Shown piece after piece: positions 35,743 through 44,200 of a DNA stretch of 64,000 nt. Position numbers and translations under genes: made by a program. The stretch's first letter is position 1. Each line of letters begins with the position of its first letter. Source of the stretch: Pseudooceanicola aestuarii. GTDB taxonomy: Bacteria > Pseudomonadota > Alphaproteobacteria > Rhodobacterales > Rhodobacteraceae. Location: assembly GCF_010614805.1 (NCBI RefSeq), contig NZ_JAAFZC010000002.1, positions 62,001-126,000 on the forward strand. The letters are read 5' to 3'. The notes below the pieces were generated by a model. That model searched no databases, had not been told where the DNA came from, and saw only the letters and a list, made by a program, of their open reading frames with translations.

Positions 35743-36713
35743 TGCGTTGCCTCCCTCAGCACTGCGGCGACGACGCGCCGGGCCAGCGGTACCTTGAATT
35801 CCGTGCCCTCATGCGGGTGAGCATCCCGCAAGAGCCGGTCCGCCACCGCAGCGAACAGCGCCTCGGACGGGCGCTCGCCGATCAGCAGGCTTTCGGCTTC
35901 GGTGTCGCGCCAGGGCCGGGGCGCCAGCCCGCCATAGGCCAGCGCCGCATGGGTGATCCGCCCCGCGTCCATCGCCAGCACCGCGCCCATCGACACCAGC
36001 GCAAACGCATAGGAGGCGCGGTCACGCACCTTGCGGTAAACCTGCCGGTCGCCGTGGGGCGCAGGCAGGTGAACGGCGGTGATCAGCTCCGCCGGGGCCA
36101 GTGTCGTTTCCAGGTCAGGCCGGTCGCCGGGCAGACGGTAGAGGTCATCCATCGCGATCACCCGCGTCAGGCCATCGCCGTCCCGCAGGGCAACGCGCGC
36201 ATCCAGGGCCCGCAAGGCGACGGCCATATCGCTGGGATGCAGCGCCACGCAATGATCCGAGGTGCCCAGGATCGCATGGTTCCGCTGCACCCCGCCGAGG
36301 GCCGCGCATCCCGCACCGGGATCGCGCTTGTTGCAGTCGGCGGAGGTGTCGTAAAAATAGGGGCAGCGGGTGCGTTGCAGCAGATTGCCGCCGGTCGTCG
36401 CCTTGTTGCGCAGCTGGCCGGAAGCGCCGGCCAGCAGGGCGCGCGACAACACCGGCCATTGGCTGCGGATGCGCGGATCGGCGGCCAGGTCGGAATTGGT
36501 GACGGTGGCACCCAGGCGAAGACCCTCGCCGTCTTCCTCGATCCGGTCAAGGCCAAGGCGCGACAGATCGACCAATGCGGTGGGGGCCATCACCTCCAGC
36601 TTCATCAGGTCGACAAGATTGGTGCCGCCCGCGAGGAATTTTGCCCCGGCTTCGGCGGCGGCGTGGCAGGCGGCGTCGGGAGCATCGGGGCGGTGATAGT
36701 CAAAGGGCCTCAT
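35739..36713 (-). CDS. paoB: PaoB-like FAD-binding subunit with a 4Fe-4S motif
   Basis: This 324-residue subunit begins [20 protein letters not shown] and has the FAD loop [18 protein letters not shown] central insert, [20 protein letters not shown] followed by CAALGG and SDHC, gives four cysteines that in PaoB and 4-hydroxybenzoyl-CoA reductase bind a 4Fe-4S cluster. Electrons pass from Mo via Fe-S to FAD here. ATG 36713 is chosen over an upstream start; it overlaps both paoA and paoC by 4 bases. Confidence 0.85.
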   Translation of the reverse strand: MRPFDYHRPDAPDAACHAAAEAGAKFLAGGTNLVDLMKLEVMAPTALVDLSRLGLDRIEEDGEGLRLGATVTNSDLAADPRIRSQWPVLSRALLAGASGQLRNKATTGGNLLQRTRCPYFYDTSADCNKRDPGAGCAALGGVQRNHAILGTSDHCVALHPSDMAVALRALDARVALRDGDGLTRVIAMDDLYRLPGDRPDLETTLAPAELITAVHLPAPHGDRQVYRKVRDRASYAFALVSMGAVLAMDAGRITHAALAYGGLAPRPWRDTEAESLLIGERPSEALFAAVADRLLRDAHPHEGTEFKVPLARRVVAAVLREATQ

Positions 36714-37213
36714 TCCGCCGTCTCCCGCGCCTGGCGGATTGCCGCGTTGATGCCGGGATAACATGAGCAGCGGCACAGATTGCCGCTCATCCGTTCGGCC
36801 AGCTCTGCCTCTGTCAGGTCATAGGGGCCGTCCAGCTCCGCGCTGACATGGCTGGGCCAGCCCTGGTCAAGCTCGGTGAGCATGGCGGTGGCGGAACACA
36901 ATTGTCCGGGGGTGCAATAGCCGCATTGCATCCCGTCATGTTCGACAAAGGCCCGTTGCAGCGGCGACAGTTCATCCTGCCCCAGACCCTCGACAGTCGT
37001 GACGGCGCCCCCGTCATGGGTGACGGCCAGGCTGAGGCAGGCATTGATCCGGCGTCCACCGGCGATCACCGTGCAGGCGCCGCATTGGCCGTGGTCACAG
37101 CCTTTCTTCGAGCCGGTCAGTCGCAGGTGGTCACGCAGCGCGTCCAGAAGCGTCACACGCGGATCCAGGTCCAGCTGATGCGTGTCGCCATTCACGGTGA
37201 GTTCGATGTTCAT
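36710..37213 (-). CDS. paoA: PaoA-like 2x[2Fe-2S] subunit
   Basis: This 167-residue subunit has a plant-ferredoxin-type cluster in [20 protein letters not shown] and CLSLA, and a second in [14 protein letters not shown] with [12 protein letters not shown]. Both are standard for xanthine oxidase-family small subunits. The start is ATG 37213 ([16 protein letters not shown]). E. coli PaoA has a Tat signal; none is seen here, so the complex may be cytoplasmic. Transcription probably starts from the promoter at 37412-37440. Confidence 0.88.
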   Translation of the reverse strand: MNIELTVNGDTHQLDLDPRVTLLDALRDHLRLTGSKKGCDHGQCGACTVIAGGRRINACLSLAVTHDGGAVTTVEGLGQDELSPLQRAFVEHDGMQCGYCTPGQLCSATAMLTELDQGWPSHVSAELDGPYDLTEAELAERMSGNLCRCSCYPGINAAIRQARETAE

Positions 37214-37411
37214 GTGCGATCCTCTGTTCTTCAAAGGATCAACAACCCCGGCCCATCTAGGTTCCGGCCCTGAGCAAGGGCGCGGGACGCAACGGTCGGG
37301 GGGGGGGGCAGCACGAAGCGGAGGCCCCGGTGGGGGCACGTCGACGCATTATGCAGATACCGGAGAGGTTTGGATGGCTGGCTGGCGGTGGCTGGCTTGC
37401 TATCTGAGATC

Positions 37412-37440
37412 TGGATAGCGGCACCTCCAGCCGAGGTCAA
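37412..37440 (-). promoter_or_regulatory. Possible promoter for the pao-like operon
   Basis: Minus strand TTGACC (37440-37435) and TATCCA (37417-37412) with a 17-base spacer, about 200 bases upstream of the paoA-like start. Confidence 0.4.
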
Positions 37441-37643
37441 GAAAAAATTGTACAAAATCAAATGGTTGAGTGTTATTGTCAGGGATTTAAGGCCGAGTGT
37501 TTTGATCGGAATTATCCGGCGCGGTGGCGCGGGAGCGCGCCAGGGCAGGGATTTGAGAAAAAGTCACGGGATTTCGGGAACTTCGCGGGGAGTGGCGGGT
37601 TGGTCCGGCGATGACGATGCACGACCGCCATATCCCCCAACGG

Positions 37644-37675
37644 AAAAAGCCGCAGCCTCCCGGCTACGGCCTTTT
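37644..37675 (-). terminator. Terminator after the DUF882 gene
   Basis: Stem GCCGCAGCC (37649-37657)/GGCTACGGC (37662-37670) with one weak pair, five T on the minus strand and four on the plus strand. It lies 61 bases past the stop at 37737. Confidence 0.75.
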
Positions 37676-37736
37676 CAAACGGACCTGTGATCCGGCACCG
37701 GACCTGCCTGGCGGCAGGGGCCGGAGGCCGAAGCGC

Positions 37737-38306
37737 TCAGGCGCCCCAGGTGCGGACGGGTCCGCAATCCATGTGCACGAAGTTCGACCGGGAGTAGCGC
37801 CCGACGCCACCCGCCGCACAGGCCGATGCGGCCTTGGCCACTTGTCCGACGGATCGGGAGGACAGGCGCAGGTCGGCCGCCTGTCCTTTCATGTGGAGCG
37901 AGTTCTTGGCCACGCCGCTGGACCGGGCGCGAAGCATCGCGTTGGTCTTCGGGCTGCGGTAGCCCGACAAAAGCATGAACGGTTCCGTCACATTCAGCAG
38001 ATTGTGGGAGGCGGCCATGATGTCCATCGTTCGCATGTCGATATTGATCAGTTCGTCCGTGCGCCAGTCGCGCATGAAGTGGGTCACTTCCTTGACCGCG
38101 TCGGCAATATACTCGCCCTCGATCCAGTAGATCATGTCGAGCCGTTCACCGGTGCGGGCCGAATACATGCGCAGGCGGCGAATATCGCCGGAGTTGCGCA
38201 AGAAGCCTGCCGCCTTTGAGAAAGTCGGCGCCGCCGTCACGGCGGTTGCTGCGAAAGCGCCCAACAGGGCGCGGCGCGAATAGTTCGCTGTTCTTGAGTC
38301 AGTCAT
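37737..38306 (-). CDS. DUF882/YcbK-like exported murein peptidase-type protein
   Basis: This 189-residue protein has a twin-arginine signal (YSRRALLGAFAATAVTAAPT) and the DUF882/peptidase M15-like fold: SGYRSPKTNAML, SLHMKGQAADLRL and SNFVHMDCGPVRTW, containing the His/Asp zinc ligands. YcbK (MepK) cleaves 3-3 crosslinks in murein in E. coli. The gene diverges from the L,D-transpeptidase that makes such crosslinks, which supports a joint role in cell-wall remodelling. Confidence 0.88.
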   Translation of the reverse strand: MTDSRTANYSRRALLGAFAATAVTAAPTFSKAAGFLRNSGDIRRLRMYSARTGERLDMIYWIEGEYIADAVKEVTHFMRDWRTDELINIDMRTMDIMAASHNLLNVTEPFMLLSGYRSPKTNAMLRARSSGVAKNSLHMKGQAADLRLSSRSVGQVAKAASACAAGGVGRYSRSNFVHMDCGPVRTWGA

Positions 38307-38664
38307 TGAGAGCGCTGTCCCGTCGCTTACCTGTGTTGCCGCGATGTTACGCAGCTTTTGCTATCTATCCCCAGATGCCCGGTTTTTATTGCACGCACGG
38401 CCCGCTCCTCCAAGACGCGATTGGTTCGTATTGTAACGAACCTGTGATTTTCGGCAGAAACCCGCTTAGATGCAGGATGTTTTTCGCCAATCTCCACTGC
38501 GATCGCGGTTTGTTCATGGCGCTTGCGGGGCCTTGCAGAGGCCTTGTCGCGGCCCTGCACCGCAGCGGCGGCATCCACCATCCTGACCTTTTTGTGTCTG
38601 GACAGAGGGATGCGGGTACCATCACATTGGGGGTCACAAATTCGCGATCAAGAGGACGCCACGC
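38307..38664. other. Divergent promoter region of the murein genes
   Basis: This 358-base interval separates two divergent cell-wall genes and is AT-richer than its surroundings. It holds the dyad at 38423-38442. No supported open frame is seen. Confidence 0.5.
38423..38442. promoter_or_regulatory. 20-bp dyad, possible shared operator
   Basis: GGTTCGT (38423-38429) and ACGAACC (38436-38442) form a perfect inverted repeat with a six-base A/T-rich centre. No T-run follows, so an operator is more likely than a terminator. Confidence 0.45.
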
Positions 38665-40281
38665 ATGATTTCCAAGCTGTTTTCCGCCAGGGCGATGACG
38701 CTTCTCTGTCAGGCGGGGGCCGTCGCGGTCACGCTGGGCACGGCCAGCCCGGCGCAGGCTCAGGTCACGGCCCTGAAACAGGCGGTTGCCGAAGCCGCGT
38801 CGCGCGACCGGCAGTTGGCGGCTTTCTACCGGGAACGGGATTTCGCCCCGATCTTCACCGCCGAGGGCGAAGAGGGGCTGGCCCGCCGCCGCGCCCTGTT
38901 GGCGGCCATGGAAATGGCCCCCGCCCATGCGCTTCCCGCGGGCCAATACAATGCCAACCGCCTGATGGCCTTGCTGAAATCCGGCGCGGCCAATCCACGG
39001 GAAATGGGCTTTCTGGATGTCGAGCTGACGCGGCTTTACCTGGATTTCGCGGTGGATGTGCAAACCGGCATCCTGACCCCGTCCAAGGTGAATTCCGAGA
39101 TCGTGCGCAAGGTGCCGTTGCGCGACAAAAGCCAGTATCTGCACGGAATCACCTCTGCCGATCCGGTGGGGTTCGTCCGTGCCCTTCCGCCGGCGAACGC
39201 CGAATACGTGCGGCTGGTGAAAACCCGGATGGAGATGCAGCGCGCACTGGACATGGGCGGCTATGGCCCGGCGGTGCCCGCCAAGGCGCTGGAACCCGGC
39301 GACCGGGGCCGCGCCGTTGTCGCCCTGCGCGACCGGCTGCACACGATGGGCTACATGGGGCGCAGCGCCTCTGCCGAATATGACGGCGCGCTGCAAAAGG
39401 CGGTGCAGGCGTTCCAGATCGACCATGGCCTTGCCGATGACGGTGTGGCGGGCGGTGCCACGATGCGGGAAATCAACACCCCGCTGGAACAGCGCCTGAA
39501 GTCCATCACCGTCGCGATGGAGCGGGAACGCTGGCTGAACCGTACGCGCGGTGATCGCCACGTGCTGGTGAACCTCACCGATTTCTCCGCCCGGATCGTC
39601 GATTTCGACCGTGTGACCTTCCAGACCCGCGCCGTCATCGGGTCCAAGCAATCGGGCCGTCGCACGCCGGAATTCTCCGACGTGATGGAGCATATGATCA
39701 TCAACCCGACGTGGAATGTTCCGCGTTCCATCACCGTCAAGGAATACCTGCCGCTGCTGCGCCAGAACCCCCATGCGGTCAGCCACCTGCGCGTCGTCGA
39801 CAGTCGCGGCCGGACGGTGCCGCGCGGCGCGGTCAACTTCGCCGGCTATAACGCCCGCAACTTCCCCTTTGACCTGAAACAGCCGCCTTCGAACACCAAT
39901 GCCCTGGGGCTGGTGAAGTTCATGTTCCCCAATTCGAACAACATCTACCTGCACGACACCCCGGCCAAGAGCCTGTTCCAGCGTGAGGTCCGCGCCTTCT
40001 CCCACGGGTGCATCCGCCTGGCCGATCCGTTCGATTTCGCCTATGCGCTGCTGGCCGTGCAGGAGGACGATCCCAAGGGGCTGTTCCAGTCGATCCTGAA
40101 CACCGGCCGCGAAACCAAGGTCGACCTGGACACGCCGATCCAGGTGCACCTGATCTATCGCACCGCCTTTACCGATGCGCAGGGCCGCACCAATTTCCGC
40201 GCCGACATCTATGGCCGTGACGCTCAGATCTGGGAGGCGCTGGACGCAGCGGGGGTTTCGCTGCACGCCATTCGCGGATAA
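38665..40281 (+). CDS. L,D-transpeptidase (YcbB/LdtD-like)
   Basis: This 538-residue exported enzyme crosslinks murein stem peptides (3-3 links). It has a signal peptide (about 1-33), a helical N-terminal domain, a peptidoglycan-binding domain near 215-270 (LRDRLHTMGYMGRSASAEYD) and the YkuD catalytic domain with NIYLHDTPAKSLFQ and FSHGCIRLADPFDF (catalytic Cys in HGC). The layout and length match YcbB. The start at 38665 follows AGAGGAC. Convergent with nothing; lpxD follows after 29 bases. Confidence 0.92.
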   Translation: MISKLFSARAMTLLCQAGAVAVTLGTASPAQAQVTALKQAVAEAASRDRQLAAFYRERDFAPIFTAEGEEGLARRRALLAAMEMAPAHALPAGQYNANRLMALLKSGAANPREMGFLDVELTRLYLDFAVDVQTGILTPSKVNSEIVRKVPLRDKSQYLHGITSADPVGFVRALPPANAEYVRLVKTRMEMQRALDMGGYGPAVPAKALEPGDRGRAVVALRDRLHTMGYMGRSASAEYDGALQKAVQAFQIDHGLADDGVAGGATMREINTPLEQRLKSITVAMERERWLNRTRGDRHVLVNLTDFSARIVDFDRVTFQTRAVIGSKQSGRRTPEFSDVMEHMIINPTWNVPRSITVKEYLPLLRQNPHAVSHLRVVDSRGRTVPRGAVNFAGYNARNFPFDLKQPPSNTNALGLVKFMFPNSNNIYLHDTPAKSLFQREVRAFSHGCIRLADPFDFAYALLAVQEDDPKGLFQSILNTGRETKVDLDTPIQVHLIYRTAFTDAQGRTNFRADIYGRDAQIWEALDAAGVSLHAIRG

Positions 40282-40310
40282 GCCTGCCCGCACGTTTCAG
40301 CGGGGACCAC

Positions 40311-41402
40311 ATGACCTATAGCGTTCAACAGATTGCCGATGCCCTGGGCTGCGAAGCCCGGGGCGATGTGTCTCTGGCCATGGACAGCGTGGCCGAGCCG
40401 GCCGACGCCGCCGCCACCCAGCTGGCGCTGGCGATGAAGCCGGAATTCGCCGAAAGGCTGGGGCAGGGTGCCGCCCGTGCCGCGATGGTCTGGCAGGATG
40501 CCGATTGGCAGGACCTGGGGCTGGAGGCCGCCATCCTGGTGCCGCGTCCGCGCATGGCCATGGCGGGGATCACACGGATGATGGATGCCGGGCCGGGCTA
40601 TGGAACGGGGATCCACCCCCAGGCCATCGTCGATCCCGGTGCGGATCTGGGCGCCGATGTGCATGTCGGCCCCTTCACCATCATCGCGGCCGGGGCGCGG
40701 ATCGGCGCCGGATCGGTCATCGGACCGCAATGCTATATCGGACCGGACGCGGTGATCGGCGCGGGGGCCACGCTGCATGCGGGGGTGCGCATCGGCCCGC
40801 GTGTGCGGATCGGCGACCGCTTTGCCGCCCATGCCGGCGCGGCCATCGGGCAGGATGGGTTTTCCTTTGTCACCCCCGAGGAAAACGCGGTGGAGCAGGC
40901 CCGCGCCACGTTGGGCCATGCCGGCGACAGCAAGGCCCAGGCCTGGGTCCGCATCCATTCGCTGGGCGCCGTGGTGATCGGTGACGACGTCGAGATCGGG
41001 TGCAATTCCTGTGTCGATGCCGGCACGATCCGGCCCACGCGGATCGGCAATGGCACCAAGATCGACAACCTGTGCCATGTCGCGCACAATTGCATCGTTG
41101 GCAATGATTGCCTGTTCGCCGCCATGGTCGGCATCGCCGGGTCGACCACCATCGGCAACAATGTCGTGTTTGGCGGCCAGGTCGGCGTGACCGACAACAC
41201 CACCGTGGGCGACGGCGTCGTCGCGGGCGGGGCCTCGGTCATTCTGTCCAAGGTGCCGGCGGGCCGGGTGATCCTTGGGTACCCGGCGACGAAGATGGAA
41301 ACCCATCTGGACGGCTACAAGGCGCTGCGCCGGTTGCCGCGTCTTTTCGCGCAGGTGGCAGAGTTGCAGAAAGCGGTTTTCAAGTCGGGTGAGAAAGACT
41401 AA
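40311..41402 (+). CDS. lpxD: UDP-3-O-acylglucosamine N-acyltransferase LpxD
   Basis: This 363-residue left-handed beta-helix acyltransferase adds the amide-linked 3-hydroxyacyl chain in lipid A synthesis. An N-terminal uridine-binding domain (about 1-100) is followed by hexapeptide repeats (GIHPQAIVDPGADLGADVHV onwards), the catalytic histidine region NLCHVAHNCIVGNDC, and a C-terminal helix (LPRLFAQVAELQKAV). It overlaps nothing; the acyl carrier protein gene follows after 29 bases. Confidence 0.94.
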   Translation: MTYSVQQIADALGCEARGDVSLAMDSVAEPADAAATQLALAMKPEFAERLGQGAARAAMVWQDADWQDLGLEAAILVPRPRMAMAGITRMMDAGPGYGTGIHPQAIVDPGADLGADVHVGPFTIIAAGARIGAGSVIGPQCYIGPDAVIGAGATLHAGVRIGPRVRIGDRFAAHAGAAIGQDGFSFVTPEENAVEQARATLGHAGDSKAQAWVRIHSLGAVVIGDDVEIGCNSCVDAGTIRPTRIGNGTKIDNLCHVAHNCIVGNDCLFAAMVGIAGSTTIGNNVVFGGQVGVTDNTTVGDGVVAGGASVILSKVPAGRVILGYPATKMETHLDGYKALRRLPRLFAQVAELQKAVFKSGEKD

Positions 41403-41431
41403 ATACCGCCCGAGTATCGGAAGGGGTGCCC

Positions 41432-41695
41432 ATGGCAGAGGTCAAGGACAAGGTCATCGACATCATCGCCGAACAGGCCGTGCTGGAGCCGTCGGACGTG
41501 ACCATGGACAGCACGTTGGAGGATCTGGGCATCGACAGCCTCGGGCTGGTCGAATCGATCTTCGCGATCGAGGAAGCCTTTGACATCCAGGTGCCGTTCA
41601 ACGCGAACGAGCCTGAGCAAAGCGATTTTGATATCTCCAACGTTCGCGCCATCATCGCAGGCGTCGAAAAGCTGGTGGCGGAACAACGCGCGTGA
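41432..41695 (+). CDS. Acyl carrier protein (specialised)
   Basis: This 87-residue acyl carrier protein has the phosphopantetheine serine in LGIDSLGLVE (Ser36). It differs from the housekeeping AcpP, and with the adjoining ketoacyl synthase and lpxD recalls the AcpXL systems that make very-long-chain lipid A acyl groups in rhizobia; this is only an analogy. ATG 41432 is preferred over GTG 41426; GGAAGGGG lies upstream. It overlaps the next gene by GTGA. Confidence 0.9.
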   Translation: MAEVKDKVIDIIAEQAVLEPSDVTMDSTLEDLGIDSLGLVESIFAIEEAFDIQVPFNANEPEQSDFDISNVRAIIAGVEKLVAEQRA

Positions 41696-42900
41696 AACGG
41701 GTTGTCATTACCGGCGCGGGAACGATCAACGCGCTTGGCCATGATGTTGCGGAAACGCTGGCGGCGTTTCGCGAGGGGCGTTGCGGCATCGGAGAGCTGG
41801 ACGTGCGCGATGTCGAACGTCTGGCGATCCGTATCGGTGGACAGGTGCGCGGCTTCTCCTCGGAGGGGCTGTTCAACCGCCAGCAAATGGCGCTCTACGA
41901 CCGGTTCACCCAGTTCACCCTGGTGGCCGCGCGCGAGGCCATTGCCCAATCCGGCCTGGTCTTCGAAGGGGAACTGGCCGCCAAGGCCGGCGTCGTTCTG
42001 GGCAATTCCGGCGGCGGGATGACCACGCTGGACGAGAATTACCGCCATGTCTACGAGGACGGCAAGAATCGCGTGCATCCCTTCGTGGTGCCCAAGCTGA
42101 TGAACAATGCCGCTGCCTCGCATGTGTCGATGGAATTCAACCTGAAGGGGCCCAGCTTTACCGTGGCCTCCGCTTGCGCGTCATCCAATCACGCCATGGC
42201 CCAGGCCTTCCAGATGGTGCGGTCGGGCATGACGCCTGCAATGGTGTCGGGCGGGTCCGAATCCATGCTGTGCTTTGGTGGGGTGAAGGCCTGGGAAGGG
42301 CTGCGGGTGATGTCCAAGGACGCCTGCCGCCCGTTCAGCGCCAACCGCAACGGCATGGTGCAGGGGGAGGGGGCCGGGGTCTTCGTCTTCGAGGAGATGG
42401 ACCATGCCCGCGCACGTGGCGCCGACATCCTTGCCGAAATCGTCGGCTTCGCCATGACCTCCGATGCGTCGGATATTGTCATGCCCTCCAAACAGGGGGC
42501 CGCCCGCGCGATGAAGGGGGCGATGAACGACGCTGGCATCAATCCCGAACAGGTCGGCTATATCAATGCGCATGGCACCGGCACCGCCGCCAATGACAAG
42601 ACGGAATGCGCCGCCGTGGCGGATGTGTTTGGCAAACATGCGGACGATCTGATGATCTCCTCCACCAAGTCGATGCATGGCCACCTGATCGGCGGTACCG
42701 GCGCGGTTGAGCTGCTGGCCTGCATCATGGCGGTGCGGGATGGCGTGATTGCGCCGACCATCGGCTACGAGGAGCCCGACCCGGAATGCGCGCTGGACGT
42801 GGTCCCGAACGAGGCCCGCGAGGCCAGGATCGACGTGGCGATTTCCAATGCATTCTCCTTTGGCGGGCTGAATGCGGTGCTGGCCCTGCGCGGGGTCTGA
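41692..42900 (+). CDS. Beta-ketoacyl-ACP synthase (FabF family)
   Basis: This 402-residue condensing enzyme has the active Cys in FTVASACASSNHAMA (C162), a His in NAHGTGTAANDKTE and another in KSMHGHLIGGTGAVE, and the GGLNAVL end. Extends an acyl-ACP by two carbons. The GTG start at 41692 overlaps the ACP stop, so the pair is translationally coupled and probably functions together, perhaps for a special lipid A or hydroxy fatty acid. A polyketide-like role is possible but no other PKS gene is near. Confidence 0.9.
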   Translation: MKRVVITGAGTINALGHDVAETLAAFREGRCGIGELDVRDVERLAIRIGGQVRGFSSEGLFNRQQMALYDRFTQFTLVAAREAIAQSGLVFEGELAAKAGVVLGNSGGGMTTLDENYRHVYEDGKNRVHPFVVPKLMNNAAASHVSMEFNLKGPSFTVASACASSNHAMAQAFQMVRSGMTPAMVSGGSESMLCFGGVKAWEGLRVMSKDACRPFSANRNGMVQGEGAGVFVFEEMDHARARGADILAEIVGFAMTSDASDIVMPSKQGAARAMKGAMNDAGINPEQVGYINAHGTGTAANDKTECAAVADVFGKHADDLMISSTKSMHGHLIGGTGAVELLACIMAVRDGVIAPTIGYEEPDPECALDVVPNEAREARIDVAISNAFSFGGLNAVLALRGV

Positions 42901-43025
42901 GCCGGGCAAAACATGACGCGCCGGACCTGCGGTTCGGCGCTCAATATTTTGATATCCCATGAAAAATAGAAGTTCCGCGCGGCACCTTTGCAGCATTCCC
43001 GATGCGTCTGGCGCAGCTGCCCATG

Positions 43026-43056
43026 AAAAACGCCGCCCCCGGATGGGGAGCGGCGT
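43026..43056 (-). terminator. Terminator of ialB
   Basis: Stem around CGCCGC.../...GCGGCG with a CCCC/GGGG inner part, and TTTTT on the minus strand, 27 bases past the ialB stop at 43083. Confidence 0.8.
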
Positions 43057-43082
43057 GAAACAGCACGTATCGGTGATGCGGC

Positions 43083-43709
43083 TTATTGCGCGACGACGGA
43101 CACTTTCTCGAACCCGGCGGTGAACCCGATCAGCGACAGGTTCAGACGCACCTTCACGTCGGGGGCGGCGACGGGCACGATTGTCAGGTTCGCTTCCTTG
43201 CCATTGCGGAAGGAGGCAATGTCATCCGCCGTCAGGCCGATGCGGGCAAAGCAGCCGATCTGGTTGCAGAAGGCAAAGCGGTATTTCTTGCCCTTGGAGC
43301 CATCCACGCCCAGCGACAGGTCGGCGGTCAGAAGTGTTTCAAGCGGCACGATGACGGTGGCGCCGGCGGTTGCCTGACTGCCTTCGGGCACGCGGAACAG
43401 ACTGAATTCGGCGACGGAATTGCCGTCTTCGTCCTGAAGCAACTGGTACAGCTGGCACGGGTCTTCACCCTCTTCTGTGCGGATGCATTGCAATTGCCAA
43501 TCGCCGATCTCTTCCTTGACATAGGGCTGGCCCAATGTGGGATCGGCATCGGGATCTTCGCCCATGGTCAGGGCCGGGCCGGTGCCCGCGGCGGCGCCGC
43601 TGTCGGCCTGGGGGGCGGTTTCGGTGGCGGCGGCGTCTTGCGCGGAGACGGCTGCCGTCGTCAGGAGGAGAGCGGCCAGCGCGGCGCCGATGGTGTTGGA
43701 AATGGTCAT
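43083..43709 (-). CDS. Invasion-associated locus B (IalB) family protein
   Basis: This 208-residue exported protein has a signal peptide (about 1-23, ending VSAQ), an Ala/Asp-rich linker, then the IalB domain with GDWQLQCIRTEEGEDPCQLY, SLFRVPEG and FAFCNQIGCFARIGL, including paired cysteines. The family is common in free-living Alphaproteobacteria; the molecular role is unknown despite the name taken from Bartonella. Confidence 0.9.
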   Translation of the reverse strand: MTISNTIGAALAALLLTTAAVSAQDAAATETAPQADSGAAAGTGPALTMGEDPDADPTLGQPYVKEEIGDWQLQCIRTEEGEDPCQLYQLLQDEDGNSVAEFSLFRVPEGSQATAGATVIVPLETLLTADLSLGVDGSKGKKYRFAFCNQIGCFARIGLTADDIASFRNGKEANLTIVPVAAPDVKVRLNLSLIGFTAGFEKVSVVAQ

Positions 43710-43851
43710 GACGGTCCCATGATTATCTGAGTGTTTGAGTTGGAAGTATCACGCCCGGAAAACGATGTCAGGCCCGATTTCCGGAGCCCGCGGCGAGCTG
43801 CCGCCAATTGCGGCAGGCGCCGGTTCAATGCGGCGCGGCCCGGACAAAAGA

Positions 43852-43877
43852 AAAAGAGGCCACTCGGGGCCTCTTTT
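43852..43877. terminator. Bidirectional terminator-like hairpin
   Basis: Perfect 10-bp stem AAAAGAGGCC (43852-43861)/GGCCTCTTTT (43868-43877) with a six-base loop; T-runs on both strands, longer on minus. Confidence 0.75.
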
Positions 43878-43885
43878 CCATTTCT

Positions 43886-43904
43886 CTCCCTGTCGGACTG
43901 GCCG
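43886..43904 (+). repeat. Copy 1 of a 19-bp inverted repeat
   Basis: CTCCCTGTCGGACTGGCCG on the plus strand; copy 2 at 44075-44093 has one mismatch and opposite orientation. Confidence 0.8.
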
Positions 43905-44051
43905 ACTTGTCGTTGACTGGACGCTATGTCGTTTGATTAACGACGTCAACCACGATTTTGTGAGGATGCGGCCGGTTTCCTCCTGAAATCATTCAGAAAT
44001 AGATGCTGGATACATGCATTTGATCCTGCCCGTTGCCGCGAAGTGGGAAGG

Positions 44052-44077
44052 AAAAAGGACCGCGTCCGAAGACGCGG
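44052..44077 (-). terminator. Terminator hairpin with no known gene upstream
   Basis: Stem CCGCGTC (44060-44066)/GACGCGG (44071-44077) with the stable CGAA loop, followed on the minus strand by TCCTTTTT. The only thing upstream on that strand is about 120 non-coding bases, so it may end a small RNA. Confidence 0.7.
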
Positions 44078-44093
44078 CCAGTCTGACAGGGAG
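44075..44093 (-). repeat. Copy 2 of the 19-bp inverted repeat
   Basis: On the minus strand it reads CTCCCTGTCAGACTGGCCG, one base different from copy 1 at 43886-43904; it partly overlaps the terminator stem. Confidence 0.8.
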
Positions 44094-44200
44094 GTAAAGA
44101 CCGGCACACAGAGGACATTTCAGCACCGGTCGGAATAGGTGTGACATGAAAGGGTTAACTTAGTATTGCGGGAGGAGGCAAAAGTTTCGGGGAGCGCGGC

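Larger units (their letters stand above)
37214..37736. other. Intergenic region between paoA-like and DUF882 genes
   Basis: In these 523 bases I see a run of 11 G residues (about 37298-37308), the promoter at 37412-37440, an AT-rich stretch (37441-37490) and the terminator at 37644-37675. No open frame has coding-like composition. Confidence 0.5.
43710..44200. other. Intergenic region with two terminator hairpins and an inverted repeat
   Basis: This 491-base gap between divergent genes contains hairpins at 43852-43877 and 44052-44077 and a 19-bp inverted repeat (43886-43904 and 44075-44093, one mismatch). No coding frame looks real. Both hairpins have their T-runs on the minus strand, although no minus-strand gene lies upstream of them. 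Confidence 0.6.

Noticed and set aside
33622-35820. 732-codon open frame on the plus strand
   Set aside because: Antisense to the paoC-like gene; composition is GC-shadow type and no domain is recognisable.
37298-37308. Run of 11 G residues
   Set aside because: A homopolymer in a non-coding interval; no reading frame depends on it, so phase variation of a gene is not supported. It could also be a sequencing artefact.
38386-40293. 635-codon open frame on the minus strand
   Set aside because: Antisense shadow of the L,D-transpeptidase gene, which has a signal peptide and intact catalytic motif.
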